From contig NZ_FVZE01000001.1 in the NCBI RefSeq assembly GCF_900168325.1, positions 186,001-250,000 of the forward strand: 64,000 nucleotides of DNA, read 5' to 3'. The notes below the pieces were generated by a model. That model made no database searches. It worked only from the letters and a program-made list of their open reading frames with translations, and was not told the DNA's origin. This document shows, piece by piece, positions 43,195 through 51,416 of the stretch (its first letter is position 1; each line of letters opens with the position of its first letter). This DNA is from Novosphingobium mathurense. Lineage in GTDB: Bacteria > Pseudomonadota > Alphaproteobacteria > Sphingomonadales > Sphingomonadaceae. A program made the translations under genes and the position numbers.

Positions 43195-44788
43195 CCTTGT
43201 CAGGAACCTCGAAGCCGCCGACCGCCAGTTCGACGTCTGCGTGATCGGAGCCGGCGCCGCCGGCGTCACCATCGCGCGCGAACTGATGCGGGCAGGGCAC
43301 CGGGTGTGCCTGGCCGAGAGCGGCGGCATGGACTTCGAGGAGAAGACTCAGGCCCTCTACAAGGGCGAAAACATCGGCCACGAGTACTATGACCTCGAAG
43401 AATCGCGCCTGCGCTTCTTCGGCGGCACGGTGTCGATCTGGGGCGGCCGCTGCGCGCTGCTCGACGAGATCGACTTTGCCAAACGCTCATGGGTGCCACA
43501 CTCGGGCTGGCCGATCACCCGCGATGACATCATGCCGTACTACCGCCGCGCGCAGGACATCTTCGAGATCGGACCGTTCGAATGGGGCGACGCCTACCGG
43601 CTTTGCGGCATTGCCGACCAGGGGTTCAGTCCGGATAAGCTGGCGACCGACCTGTGGCGCTTCGACGAGGCGACTGAGCGCTTTGCGCAGGGCCGGGCGC
43701 GGGACCTGATCGACGCGCCCAACCTGATGATCCTGCTTCACGCCAATGCGGTGAAACTGCAGGCGAGCGCCAATGGTGCCGAGATCGAGCATGTCGAGGT
43801 GCGCACGCTGGGCGGGCAGTCGGCAAGGATCAAGGCGAAGCACTATGTCCTCGCCTGCGGCGCGATCGAGAACGTGCGGCTCATGTTGGCTTCGGACGAT
43901 GTCTGCGCTGGCGGTATCGGCAATGGCCGCGACCGGCTCGGCCGCTTCTTCATGGAGCATCCCACCGGCCGTATCGGCAAGGTGGAGACGGACAGGCCCT
44001 TCGACCTCTGGGCCGCCTACCAGAAGCGCTTCATGAAGTCCGGCCCGCCTTTGGCGCCGGTACTGCGTCTGGCCGATGGCCTGCAGGAATCGGAGGGCGC
44101 GATGAACTCGATCGTCACCTTCAAGCTGCAGCGCCCGCCGGAAAAGGGCGTGGCGCTGGGCAACAAGCTCTACGGTACGATCAAGCATTCGCTCAATCCG
44201 GACCGCACCGGCCGAAAGCTGGACCATATCTACCGGGGACTACGTGCATGGTTCCACCGGGTGGTGCGCGAGCGGGTGGAGGCGGCGATGGCCAATACCG
44301 GCATGACCGGCCTCTACATGATCATTCGCGGCGAGCAGGCGCCCAATCCGGACAGCCGCATCGTCCTGTCGCAGACCCGCAATGCGTTGGGGGAACGGCA
44401 GGCCGATCTCAACTGGCAACTCGATCCGCTCGACAAGCACACGGCGCGCGTCTTCGCCCGCGTCTTTGGTGAGGAGCTTCGGCGGATGGGGCGGGGGTCG
44501 GTGACGCCGAGCGAGTGGATCAGCGATGCTGCCAATGACTGGCCGGTCGATCCTACTGTCGGCAACCACCCGATCGCCGGATATCACCACATGGGCGGCG
44601 CCCGCATGAGCGACGATCCGGCGACGGGCGTCGTCGATGCCGATTGCAAGGTTCATAGCGTCGCGAACCTGCACCTTGCGGGCAGCTCGGTTTTTGCAAC
44701 GGCGGGTTGGGCCAATCCGACGTTCACGCTGGTGGCGCTCGCGCTCAGGTTGGCTGAGCGGCTCGACGGGCAGCTTCAGGCGAAGTGA
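43184..44788 (+). CDS. GMC-family FAD-dependent oxidoreductase
   Basis: A 534-residue flavoenzyme. The FAD-binding GxGxxG (VIGAGAAGVTIARELMRAG, about residues 20-38) is near the N-terminus, and the C-terminal GMC region has the probable catalytic histidines in NHPIAGYHHMGGARM plus HLAGSSVFATAGWANPTFT. GMC enzymes oxidise alcohols of sugars, sterols or choline; the substrate is unknown. The start lies inside asnB, so the two are co-translated and probably act in one pathway. Confidence 0.9.
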   Translation: MLVDLVRNLEAADRQFDVCVIGAGAAGVTIARELMRAGHRVCLAESGGMDFEEKTQALYKGENIGHEYYDLEESRLRFFGGTVSIWGGRCALLDEIDFAKRSWVPHSGWPITRDDIMPYYRRAQDIFEIGPFEWGDAYRLCGIADQGFSPDKLATDLWRFDEATERFAQGRARDLIDAPNLMILLHANAVKLQASANGAEIEHVEVRTLGGQSARIKAKHYVLACGAIENVRLMLASDDVCAGGIGNGRDRLGRFFMEHPTGRIGKVETDRPFDLWAAYQKRFMKSGPPLAPVLRLADGLQESEGAMNSIVTFKLQRPPEKGVALGNKLYGTIKHSLNPDRTGRKLDHIYRGLRAWFHRVVRERVEAAMANTGMTGLYMIIRGEQAPNPDSRIVLSQTRNALGERQADLNWQLDPLDKHTARVFARVFGEELRRMGRGSVTPSEWISDAANDWPVDPTVGNHPIAGYHHMGGARMSDDPATGVVDADCKVHSVANLHLAGSSVFATAGWANPTFTLVALALRLAERLDGQLQAK

Positions 44789-45000
44789 TCGCTTGGGCCG
44801 GGAAGGGCCTACCCTTCTGAGCTACCGGCCAGATTGTGGTGTGCAGCCGCGATGAATCGGTTTATTCGGGGCGCAGGGCCTGAACGATGACTGCCGGATA
44901 GGGCAGCACAGGCCCGAGGATGCGATGTAACAAGGCGGGAACACTCCCCCGCAGATATGCCTGATACCGAATGAACGTGTTCCGGGTCGCTATGGTCAAT

Positions 45001-45015
45001 GAGGATCTGATCCTC
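45001..45015. promoter_or_regulatory. Perfect 15-base palindrome before the secreted protein gene
   Basis: GAGGATC-T-GATCCTC lies 28 bases upstream of the ATG and 15 bases before its GGAGG ribosome site. It could be an operator or an mRNA hairpin beside the ribosome site. Confidence 0.4.
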
Positions 45016-45043
45016 TGATTTGCGGTGCAAGGAGGAACGCAAG

Positions 45044-45724
45044 ATGGCGAAGTTCGCGACTCGAATTGTTACGGGGGCGGCGCTTGCGCTGGCCTTGCCT
45101 CTGGCCGGTACGGCCCTGGCGCAGATAACCACGACGACTATCAGCTTTCCCAAGGGCGGGACCTCGGCAACGGTAGCCGGTACCATCGTCGGCGGGGCGA
45201 TCCGAGATTACGAGGTTCGCGCAGGCGAGGGGCAGACCATGCGGGTCAACATGTCCGGCTCCTCGATCGTCTACTTCAACGTTCTTCCTCCGGGCAGTGA
45301 CAACGAGGCGATTTTTACCGGCTCGACCGAAGGCAATTCCTTCTCTGGCACGCTCTCTGCCTCGGGGGCCTACAAGATCAGGGTCTACCAGATGCGCGCG
45401 TCGGCGCGGCGGGGAGAGAAGGGGGCGTTCAGGCTTAATGTCTCGGTGACCGGCATGCCGAACCATGGGATGGGGCACGGCTCCGGACATGGACCGGGAA
45501 TGGGCCACATGGACGGCCTTGGAGGCATTGCCGGCATGGACTCGATCAATGCCATCGACGTCATGATGAACCGGGGTTTCACCAACGTGGATTCGTTCGA
45601 TTCGGGCAATACCCAGTACGGCATCTTCTATAAGCGCTCGACCGGGGTCTGTGCGCAGCTGACCATGGCCGACGGAAAGGTCGTCGACGCCCGCGACATC
45701 AAGACGCATCCCAAGTGCAAGTGA
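45044..45724 (+). CDS. Secreted protein with a PliG-like (g-type lysozyme inhibitor-like) domain
   Basis: A 226-residue preprotein-like product of 227 codons with a Sec signal peptide (cleavage likely after LAGTALA, residue 26), then a beta-rich domain (about 30-145; DYEVRAGEGQTMRVNMSGS and AYKIRVYQMRASARRGEK) resembling proteins annotated as inhibitors of g-type lysozyme. A Gly/His/Met-rich linker (HGMGHGSGHGPGMGHM) leads to a C-terminal domain ending THPKCK with two cysteines. The lysozyme-inhibitor role is tentative. The linker could bind metal. A strong AAGGAGG precedes the ATG. Confidence 0.7.
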   Translation: MAKFATRIVTGAALALALPLAGTALAQITTTTISFPKGGTSATVAGTIVGGAIRDYEVRAGEGQTMRVNMSGSSIVYFNVLPPGSDNEAIFTGSTEGNSFSGTLSASGAYKIRVYQMRASARRGEKGAFRLNVSVTGMPNHGMGHGSGHGPGMGHMDGLGGIAGMDSINAIDVMMNRGFTNVDSFDSGNTQYGIFYKRSTGVCAQLTMADGKVVDARDIKTHPKCK

Positions 45725-45748
45725 TGCGCGCGCTTGCGTCCTGAATCC

Positions 45749-45786
45749 AAAAACAGCCCGGAGCGGCGCGGTGCTGCTCCGGGCTG
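45749..45786 (-). terminator. Intrinsic terminator of the fatty acyl-AMP ligase gene
   Basis: CAGCCCGGAGC / GCTCCGGGCTG is a perfect 11-base stem followed on the minus strand by TTTTTGG, 35 bases after the ligase stop. It separates the two convergent genes. Confidence 0.85.
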
Positions 45787-45820
45787 CCGGATCTTGGTCA
45801 GCCGGGGTAGGGCGGTCTGA

Positions 45821-47581
45821 TCAGGCCGCCAACCTGAACGGCTCGATTTCACCCGAGAGGTAGAGCTTCTTCGCCTTGGCGCGGCTGAGCTTGCCCGAGC
45901 TGGTGCGCGGCAGGCTCTTGGGCGGAACCAGTTCGACCACGCAGTTCATGCCGGTGATCGAGCGCACCTTGTCGCGGATCATCTCGTGCAGCTCGAGGCG
46001 CTTGACCGGATCGGACACGCGGCAGTGAACCAGGACGGCCGGGGCTTCCTCGCCGTTTTCCATCTCGACGGAGAAGGCGGCGATGTCGCCGTGGTTGAAG
46101 CCGGGCAGCTGCTCGACGGCCCACTCGATGTCCTGCGGCCAGTGGTTCTTGCCGTTGATGATGATCATGTCCTTGGCGCGGCCTACGATGAAGAGGTAGC
46201 CCTCGGTCATGTAGCCCATGTCGCCGGTGTCCAGCCATCCGTCGACGAGGCATGCCTCGGTCGCTTCGGGATCGCGGAAGTAGGAATGCATCACGCTGGT
46301 GCCGCGGCACCAGACCTTGCCGATCTGGTGATCGCCCAGAGACTGGCCGTTTTCGCCGCGGATCACGACTTCCATGTCCAGCACGGGCTTGCCGCAATTG
46401 ACGATGGCGCGATAGCGGGCCGGGCGGCTGAGATCGCGCGGAGAGCCCGAGAGGCGCTCCTCCTCGACCAGTTCCACGCGGATGCCTTCACCCGGGGGCA
46501 TGATGGTGACGGCCAGCGTCGCTTCGGCGAGGCCATAGCTGGGCAGGAAGGCCGAAGCCTTGAAGCCCGCATCGGCGAAGGCGTTGACGAAGTTCTGCAT
46601 GACGTCGGGACGGATCATGTCCGCGCCGTTGCCGGCAAGGCGCCAGCGCGACAGGTCGAAGCGGTCCGACACAGGGCTCTGGCTGGAAATGCGGCGGGCG
46701 CAGATGTCGTAGCCGAAAGTCGGCGAGTACGAGATCGAGGTGCCTTCGTTGCGGGTGATGAGGTCCAGCCATGCCAGCGGACGGCGGGCGAAGTCCTCGG
46801 TCTTGAGGTAGTCGCCCGAGACCTGGTTCGCGATCAGCGAGAGGAAGCAGCCGACGAGGCCCATGTCATGGTACCAGGGAAGCCAGGAAATGCAGCGGTC
46901 GGTTTCGATCAACTGCATGCCGTGGCTGTGCGCGGCCAGGTTCGACATAAGCGAACGGTGAGTGACGGCAACGCCGTGCGGGAAACGCGTCGAGCCGCTG
47001 GAGTATTGCAGGTAGCAGATGTCGTCCGGCTGCGCCTTGGGCAGTTCGCCTTCGGGCGCGTCCTTCGCTGCAAACTCGGACCACGTCGCATGGCCGCAGC
47101 CCTGTCGCTCTGCCGCGGCAGAGGTGAGGTGGGCGATCTCGTCCGGACCGATGAGCATGGTCGGGTCCGAGCTCTGGAGCTGGACGGCGAGTTGCTCGAT
47201 ATAGTTGTCCTTGCCGCCGAAGCTGGTCGGCAGGGGCAGCGGCACCGGCCACGCACCGGCGTAGACCGTGGCGCAGAACAGGGCCGCGAAGTCGATGCCG
47301 GTTTCGGCGATCAGGGCGATGCGGTCGCCCGGCTTTACACCGCGCGCCACCAGCGCATGGGCCACCGACCGTGCATCTTCGCGCAGTTCGCGGAAGGGAT
47401 AGACGCGCGTCAGCGTGCCGCGCGGATCGTGGAAATTGAAGCCGCGCGAACCTTGCGCGGCATAATCCAAGGCATCGCAAAAGGTGTCGAAGTCGGCAAA
47501 TCGACGGGGAAGCGCGTCCTCATTGGGAGTGCGGACAAGGTCCTTAGCCGCATTCGGCACCACGGAGATGGTGTCGCTCAT
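45821..47581 (-). CDS. Fatty acyl-AMP ligase (FAAL)
   Basis: An adenylate-forming enzyme of 586 residues. The phosphate-binding loop YSSGSTRFPHGV and SYGLAEATL are visible, as are the adenylation motif GWLDTGDMGYM and C-terminal SGKLSRAK. FAALs make acyl-adenylates and pass the acyl group to a carrier protein, not to CoA; the overall resemblance to mycobacterial FAAL favours this over a CoA ligase. No acyl carrier, polyketide synthase or serine palmitoyltransferase gene is adjacent. In sphingomonads a role in sphingolipid or other lipid assembly is possible but unproven here. Confidence 0.88.
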   Translation of the reverse strand: MSDTISVVPNAAKDLVRTPNEDALPRRFADFDTFCDALDYAAQGSRGFNFHDPRGTLTRVYPFRELREDARSVAHALVARGVKPGDRIALIAETGIDFAALFCATVYAGAWPVPLPLPTSFGGKDNYIEQLAVQLQSSDPTMLIGPDEIAHLTSAAAERQGCGHATWSEFAAKDAPEGELPKAQPDDICYLQYSSGSTRFPHGVAVTHRSLMSNLAAHSHGMQLIETDRCISWLPWYHDMGLVGCFLSLIANQVSGDYLKTEDFARRPLAWLDLITRNEGTSISYSPTFGYDICARRISSQSPVSDRFDLSRWRLAGNGADMIRPDVMQNFVNAFADAGFKASAFLPSYGLAEATLAVTIMPPGEGIRVELVEEERLSGSPRDLSRPARYRAIVNCGKPVLDMEVVIRGENGQSLGDHQIGKVWCRGTSVMHSYFRDPEATEACLVDGWLDTGDMGYMTEGYLFIVGRAKDMIIINGKNHWPQDIEWAVEQLPGFNHGDIAAFSVEMENGEEAPAVLVHCRVSDPVKRLELHEMIRDKVRSITGMNCVVELVPPKSLPRTSSGKLSRAKAKKLYLSGEIEPFRLAA

Positions 47582-47730
47582 ATCTTCATAACCCGTTGTT
47601 GTTATACCGTTTTCCTTGCGGAACTGGGAGCTTCTAGCCGGTTTAACCTGAACCTTAGATAGCTGCCTTCAACGACCAAATTCCGCGCGCTCTCCCCATT
47701 CTGAGCCGACTGTGGCACGAATAGGGCAAC

Positions 47731-48285
47731 ATGTCTTCCAAGCGTCGCAATCCACAACCGTTGACGAAAGCCCGCCTCGAGGAATTGGCGCTGGCCTATG
47801 TCGCGCGCTTCGCAACGACGCAAGCAAAACTGCGCAGTTATCTTCAACGCAAGCTGCGCGAGCGCGGGTGGGCGGACGATGGTGCTCCCGAACTCGACGA
47901 CCTTGTCGCCCGCTACGCGCAGCGCGGTTATGTCGACGATGCGAGCTGGGCGCGGATGAAGGCCGGCAGCCTGCTGCGCCGGGGCTATGGTGCCCGCCGC
48001 GTCGGCGAGGTGCTGCAGGTGGCCGGTGTCGATCACGATATCGCAGGGGATTTCCGGCCCGACGAACTGGAGCAGCGCCGCGCCGCGCTGGTCCTGGCCC
48101 GTCGCAGGCGCTTCGGGCCGTTCTCGGTTCAGGTTCCGGACATGGCGAAGCGGGAAAAGCAGATTGCCGCGATGATGCGGGCCGGACACAGGCTCGACAT
48201 CGCCCGGCAGATCGTTGATGCCGACGATCCCGACGCGGTCGAGGACTGGGTCGAGTCGGTTTCCGGAGAAGATTCTTGCGCCTGA
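47731..48285 (+). CDS. recX: RecX regulatory protein
   Basis: A 184-residue helical protein that limits RecA filaments. The RecX tandem three-helix repeats are recognisable: ALAYVARFATTQAKLRSYLQ near the N-terminus, then DDLVARYAQRGYVDDASWARM. The recA gene is not in the window. Its last codons overlap the start of a DUF192 gene by 10 bases, suggesting coupling. Confidence 0.88.
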   Translation: MSSKRRNPQPLTKARLEELALAYVARFATTQAKLRSYLQRKLRERGWADDGAPELDDLVARYAQRGYVDDASWARMKAGSLLRRGYGARRVGEVLQVAGVDHDIAGDFRPDELEQRRAALVLARRRRFGPFSVQVPDMAKREKQIAAMMRAGHRLDIARQIVDADDPDAVEDWVESVSGEDSCA

Positions 48286-48767
48286 ACAAAGCACTTACTG
48301 CCGCCGCCGCCACGTTCCTGATGATCGTTGGGGGGTGCTCGCAGGGCGGGCAGGAGGCCGTCGCCAAGCCGACCGCGCCCCTCGTCCATCCGGTATCGGG
48401 GCTGGAAGTCGTGCCGCTGATCATCAAGTCGCACGGCAAGGTCCACAAGTTCAGTGTCGAAGTGGCGAAGACCGAGGAAGAGCAGGCCAAAGGCCTGATG
48501 TTCCGCACCGAGATGGGACCGGATGAAGGGATGATCTTCCCTGAAGACCCGCCGCGCCGCCCAGCTTTCTGGATGCGCAACACGGTGATCCCGCTCGACA
48601 TCATCTTCATCGGGACCGATCGCCGCATTCTCAATATAGCGGCCAATGCCGTGCCATATGACGAAACACCGCTGCCTGCTGTCGGGAAGGCGAGCGGCGT
48701 GCTTGAGCTGAACGGCGGCCGCGCGGCCGAACTCGGCATCGAGCCGGGCGACAAGGTCGAGTGGTAA
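48276..48767 (+). CDS. DUF192 lipoprotein
   Basis: A 163-residue protein. A lipoprotein signal with lipobox VGGC (C21) is followed by a DUF192 domain (about 50-160) with the family segments QAKGLMFRTEM, MIFPEDPPRRPAFWMRNTVIPLDIIFI and VLELNGGRAAELGI. The function is unknown. The start is a TTG preceded by GGAGAAGA inside the recX gene. The recX-DUF192 pairing suggests co-expression, not a shared function. Confidence 0.85.
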   Translation: MRLNKALTAAAATFLMIVGGCSQGGQEAVAKPTAPLVHPVSGLEVVPLIIKSHGKVHKFSVEVAKTEEEQAKGLMFRTEMGPDEGMIFPEDPPRRPAFWMRNTVIPLDIIFIGTDRRILNIAANAVPYDETPLPAVGKASGVLELNGGRAAELGIEPGDKVEW

Positions 48768-48887
48768 CCGGCCGCGGCCTCGCGCCTTCTGCGCAATAGG
48801 CGAGGTGCCAGGCTCCTGCCTGCGACATAGCATGCGATCCCGAAAGCGCGCCGATCCCTGGCGCGCGAATGCTGTCGGGAGAGTTGA

Positions 48888-49634
48888 ATGGGCAAGCTGG
48901 TGGGTAAGGTCGCCCTGGTTACGGGCGGATCGCGCGGCATCGGTCGGGAAGTCGCGCTCGCCCTGGCGGCTGAGGGCGCCAAGGTCTGCATCAATTTTCG
49001 CAACAACGCCGCGGCCGCCGATGAAGTTGTCTCCATGATCGCGGAGAAGGGCGGGGAGGCGTTTGCCATCCAGGGCGATGTTGGATCGCTGGATGCGATC
49101 CATGCGATGTTCGCAGAATTCGACGGAAGGGCAGATGGCCTCGACATTCTCGTCAACAATGCCGGGATCGGGAAAATGGCCTCGATCGAGGAGACCGGAG
49201 AATCGCTGTTCGACCTCACCATGCAGGTCAACGCCAAGGGACCGTTTTTCGTGACGCAGGAAGCGCTCGGGCGCATGCGAGACGGCGGGCGGATCGTGAA
49301 CCTGTCATCGATGGTGGCCCGCACGGCCTATGCCTCGTGCATTGCCTACGCGATGAGCAAGGCGGCGGTGGATCACTTCACCCGCTCGCTGGCACAGGAG
49401 GTGGGCGCGCGTGGCATTACCGTAAATGCCGTGGCCCCGGGCGCGACGATGACCGACTTCGCACCGGGCCTGTTCAACGATCCGGAAACCGTCCAACTGC
49501 TTGCCGAAGCTGCAGCGCTCAAGCGCGTGGGGCAGCCCGAGGACGTTGCCCGCGTCATTGCTTTCCTGTGCGGGCCGGACGGGGGCTGGGTCAGCGGTCA
49601 GGTCATCGAAGCAAGCGGCGGGATGCACCTTTAG
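48888..49634 (+). CDS. Short-chain dehydrogenase/reductase
   Basis: A 248-residue SDR of the classical type: cofactor motif TGGSRGIG (residues 13-20), LVNNAG, catalytic Ser in NLSSMVARTAY and the YxxxK pair in AYAMSKAAVDHF. FabG-like in length and ending (VIEASGGMHL), but no fatty acid gene is adjacent, so the substrate is open. Basic residues after the nucleotide loop (NFRN) suggest NADP(H). Confidence 0.88.
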   Translation: MGKLVGKVALVTGGSRGIGREVALALAAEGAKVCINFRNNAAAADEVVSMIAEKGGEAFAIQGDVGSLDAIHAMFAEFDGRADGLDILVNNAGIGKMASIEETGESLFDLTMQVNAKGPFFVTQEALGRMRDGGRIVNLSSMVARTAYASCIAYAMSKAAVDHFTRSLAQEVGARGITVNAVAPGATMTDFAPGLFNDPETVQLLAEAAALKRVGQPEDVARVIAFLCGPDGGWVSGQVIEASGGMHL

Positions 49635-49660
49635 TCTCGGCAAAAAGCGACTGGGCAAGC

Positions 49661-49695
49661 AAAAAAGGCGCCCCGGCCTGACGGTCGGAGCGCCT
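49661..49695 (-). terminator. Intrinsic terminator of the glycine-zipper gene
   Basis: On the minus strand AGGCGC...GCGCCT with additional inner pairing is followed by TTTTTTG. A second perfect hairpin (CCTGTCGG / CCGACAGG, 49726-49704) lies between it and the stop codon. Confidence 0.75.
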
Positions 49696-49734
49696 ATTGT
49701 GTGCCTGTCGGATGTGCTCCGACAGGTCAAAACA

Positions 49735-50064
49735 TTAGCGGCAACGGGCCGGGCGGCTCGAATTGCGGTCGATCTCGCGGCCGAGGAGGGCACCGGCACC
49801 TGCGCCGATGATCGTGCCGACCGTCTTGTCGCGACCGCCATCGACGGCGCGGCCGATCAGGGCACCGGCGACGCCGCCGATCAGCAGACCGGTCGTTCCG
49901 TCCGACTTCTTGCAGTAGTAGCGGCCATTGTCGCCGCGCCAGTAGCGGATGCCGTTGTCGGTCCTGTGATAATGCCGCTCCTTCGCGATGGCAGGGGTCG
50001 CGGTCACCATTGCGGTAGGAACGGTGAGGGCCGCCATGGTGGCGGCGATGATGGCTTTACGCAT
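49735..50064 (-). CDS. Glycine-zipper 2TM domain protein
   Basis: A 109-residue exported protein: signal peptide (cleavage likely after TPAIA, residue 27), a His/Tyr-rich stretch (HYHRTDNGIRYWRGDNGRYYC) and a glycine zipper of two small helices (GLLIGGVAGALIGRAVDGG and VGTIIGAGAGALLGREI). Relatives are small envelope proteins of unclear function, some linked to outer-membrane stress. It is transcribed alone, with its own terminator. Confidence 0.85.
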   Translation of the reverse strand: MRKAIIAATMAALTVPTAMVTATPAIAKERHYHRTDNGIRYWRGDNGRYYCKKSDGTTGLLIGGVAGALIGRAVDGGRDKTVGTIIGAGAGALLGREIDRNSSRPARCR

Positions 50065-50342
50065 GGGGGATCACCTCTGTTGCTATGCGTTGTTCATGAA
50101 TAGAACGCGCTCCATCGTGTCCTGATCCACAACGCCAGATGAACGATTGTGAATGCGCGAAAATCAGCGTCGAATGGTGTTCCCGATGCGGTGAATCGGG
50201 GTTGAGCCGACCCGAAGACTGGGCGCGGCGCGGCAATTGCACCTGCCATGTCCCCGCATTGTCGTGAATTTTGTCGCAGCCAAGTGGGCAAAGCGCTTCA
50301 ACGCGCTTGGCATCGCGAGCGAAGGGCGCTAACGCGCGGCTC

Positions 50343-50750
50343 ATGGGAATCCTGTCGAAGATCTTCACCTGGTGGGATGGTGCGACCATCGGAACCTCGC
50401 TCTGGAGCTCGCGTCATGGCGAGCACGTCGGAACTGACGCGCAGGGCAACAAGTACTATCGCTCGAAGGGCGACAAGACGAAGACCACCGAAGGCTATGA
50501 GCGCCGTTGGGTAATTTACGCCGGCGCCAACGATGCAAGCCGCGTTCCGGCCGAATGGCACGGCTGGCTGCATCATTCCTATGACGGTGTCCCCGAAAGT
50601 CACCTGCCGCCGCCGCGGATCTGGGAAGTCGACTATACGCCGAACGCCACCGGCACTGCGCAGGCCTACCTGCCGCAGGGCGCGCTGGAGCGTGGCGGCA
50701 AGCGTGCGGCTGCCACCGGCGACTACGAAGCCTGGTCGCCGGACGCCTGA
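50343..50750 (+). CDS. NDUFA12-type NADH:ubiquinone oxidoreductase accessory protein
   Basis: A 135-residue protein. The N-terminal FTWWDGATIGTSLWSSRHGE and the central YERRWVIYAG...PAEWHGWLHH match the NDUFA12/B17.2 family, an accessory subunit of complex I found in mitochondria and alphaproteobacteria. I chose the MGILSKIF start; an in-frame ATG 24 codons upstream gives a low-complexity extension. It is followed nine bases later by a DUF2155 gene. Confidence 0.9.
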   Translation: MGILSKIFTWWDGATIGTSLWSSRHGEHVGTDAQGNKYYRSKGDKTKTTEGYERRWVIYAGANDASRVPAEWHGWLHHSYDGVPESHLPPPRIWEVDYTPNATGTAQAYLPQGALERGGKRAAATGDYEAWSPDA

Positions 50751-50759
50751 AGTCTAGTG

Positions 50760-51416
50760 ATGCGGGCCCGCGGCTCACGAATCCCCGCGCTGGCGTTGAC
50801 TGCCTGTCTTCTGGCTCTTGCCGGTTGCGGTGGCGAACCTGAACCCGAGGCCGAAGACACCAGCGTTCCGGAGGCGCTTGCAGGGATGCAGGCCGGGCCG
50901 GCGCAGGCGGTGCAGGGGCAGCGGATCGGCACACCCAACAAGGACCGGGTCGTCACGCTCGGCGTCCTCAACAAGCGCAACAACCTGACCCAGGATCTCG
51001 AGATGAAGCCGGGCGAGACCCGGCGCATCGGCAACCTGGTGGTCAAGGTCGCGACTTGTGAAAAGACGCTCCCTTGGGAAAGGCCGCAGGAAGAGGGCGC
51101 CTTCGTTCAGGTCTTCGTCGAGGACCGCAGTTCGTCGAAGGAAAAGCTCGCCTGGCACAAGGTGTTCTCAGGCTGGCTGTTCAAGAATTCGCCCGGCCTC
51201 AACGTGGTCGAGCACCCGGTTTACGATGTCTGGGTCAAGTCCTGCGCGATGAGCTTCCCGGGGCAGGACGCGAGCCCGGCTTCGGCTGCATCTGCCAGCA
51301 GTGCGGCGAAGCCTTCTGGCAGCGAGAGCACGCCTGCTCCGAGCCCCGCGCCCAGTCCGGCGCCTGTACCGGCTCCGAGCCCGAGCGCCTCTGCATCGGA
51401 TTCCAGCGCGAACTGA
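50760..51416 (+). CDS. DUF2155 lipoprotein
   Basis: A 218-residue protein with lipobox LAGC (C23), a DUF2155 core (about 65-165: NLVVKVATCEKTLPWERPQEEGAFVQVF ... FSGWLFKNSPGLNVVEHPVYDVWV, quoted in two parts) and a low-complexity Ser/Pro/Ala tail (APSPAPSPAPVPAPSP). The function is unknown. The tail, residues 154-218, is encoded opposite the end of aat. A GTG directly before the ATG is an alternative start. Confidence 0.82.
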   Translation: MRARGSRIPALALTACLLALAGCGGEPEPEAEDTSVPEALAGMQAGPAQAVQGQRIGTPNKDRVVTLGVLNKRNNLTQDLEMKPGETRRIGNLVVKVATCEKTLPWERPQEEGAFVQVFVEDRSSSKEKLAWHKVFSGWLFKNSPGLNVVEHPVYDVWVKSCAMSFPGQDASPASAASASSAAKPSGSESTPAPSPAPSPAPVPAPSPSASASDSSAN

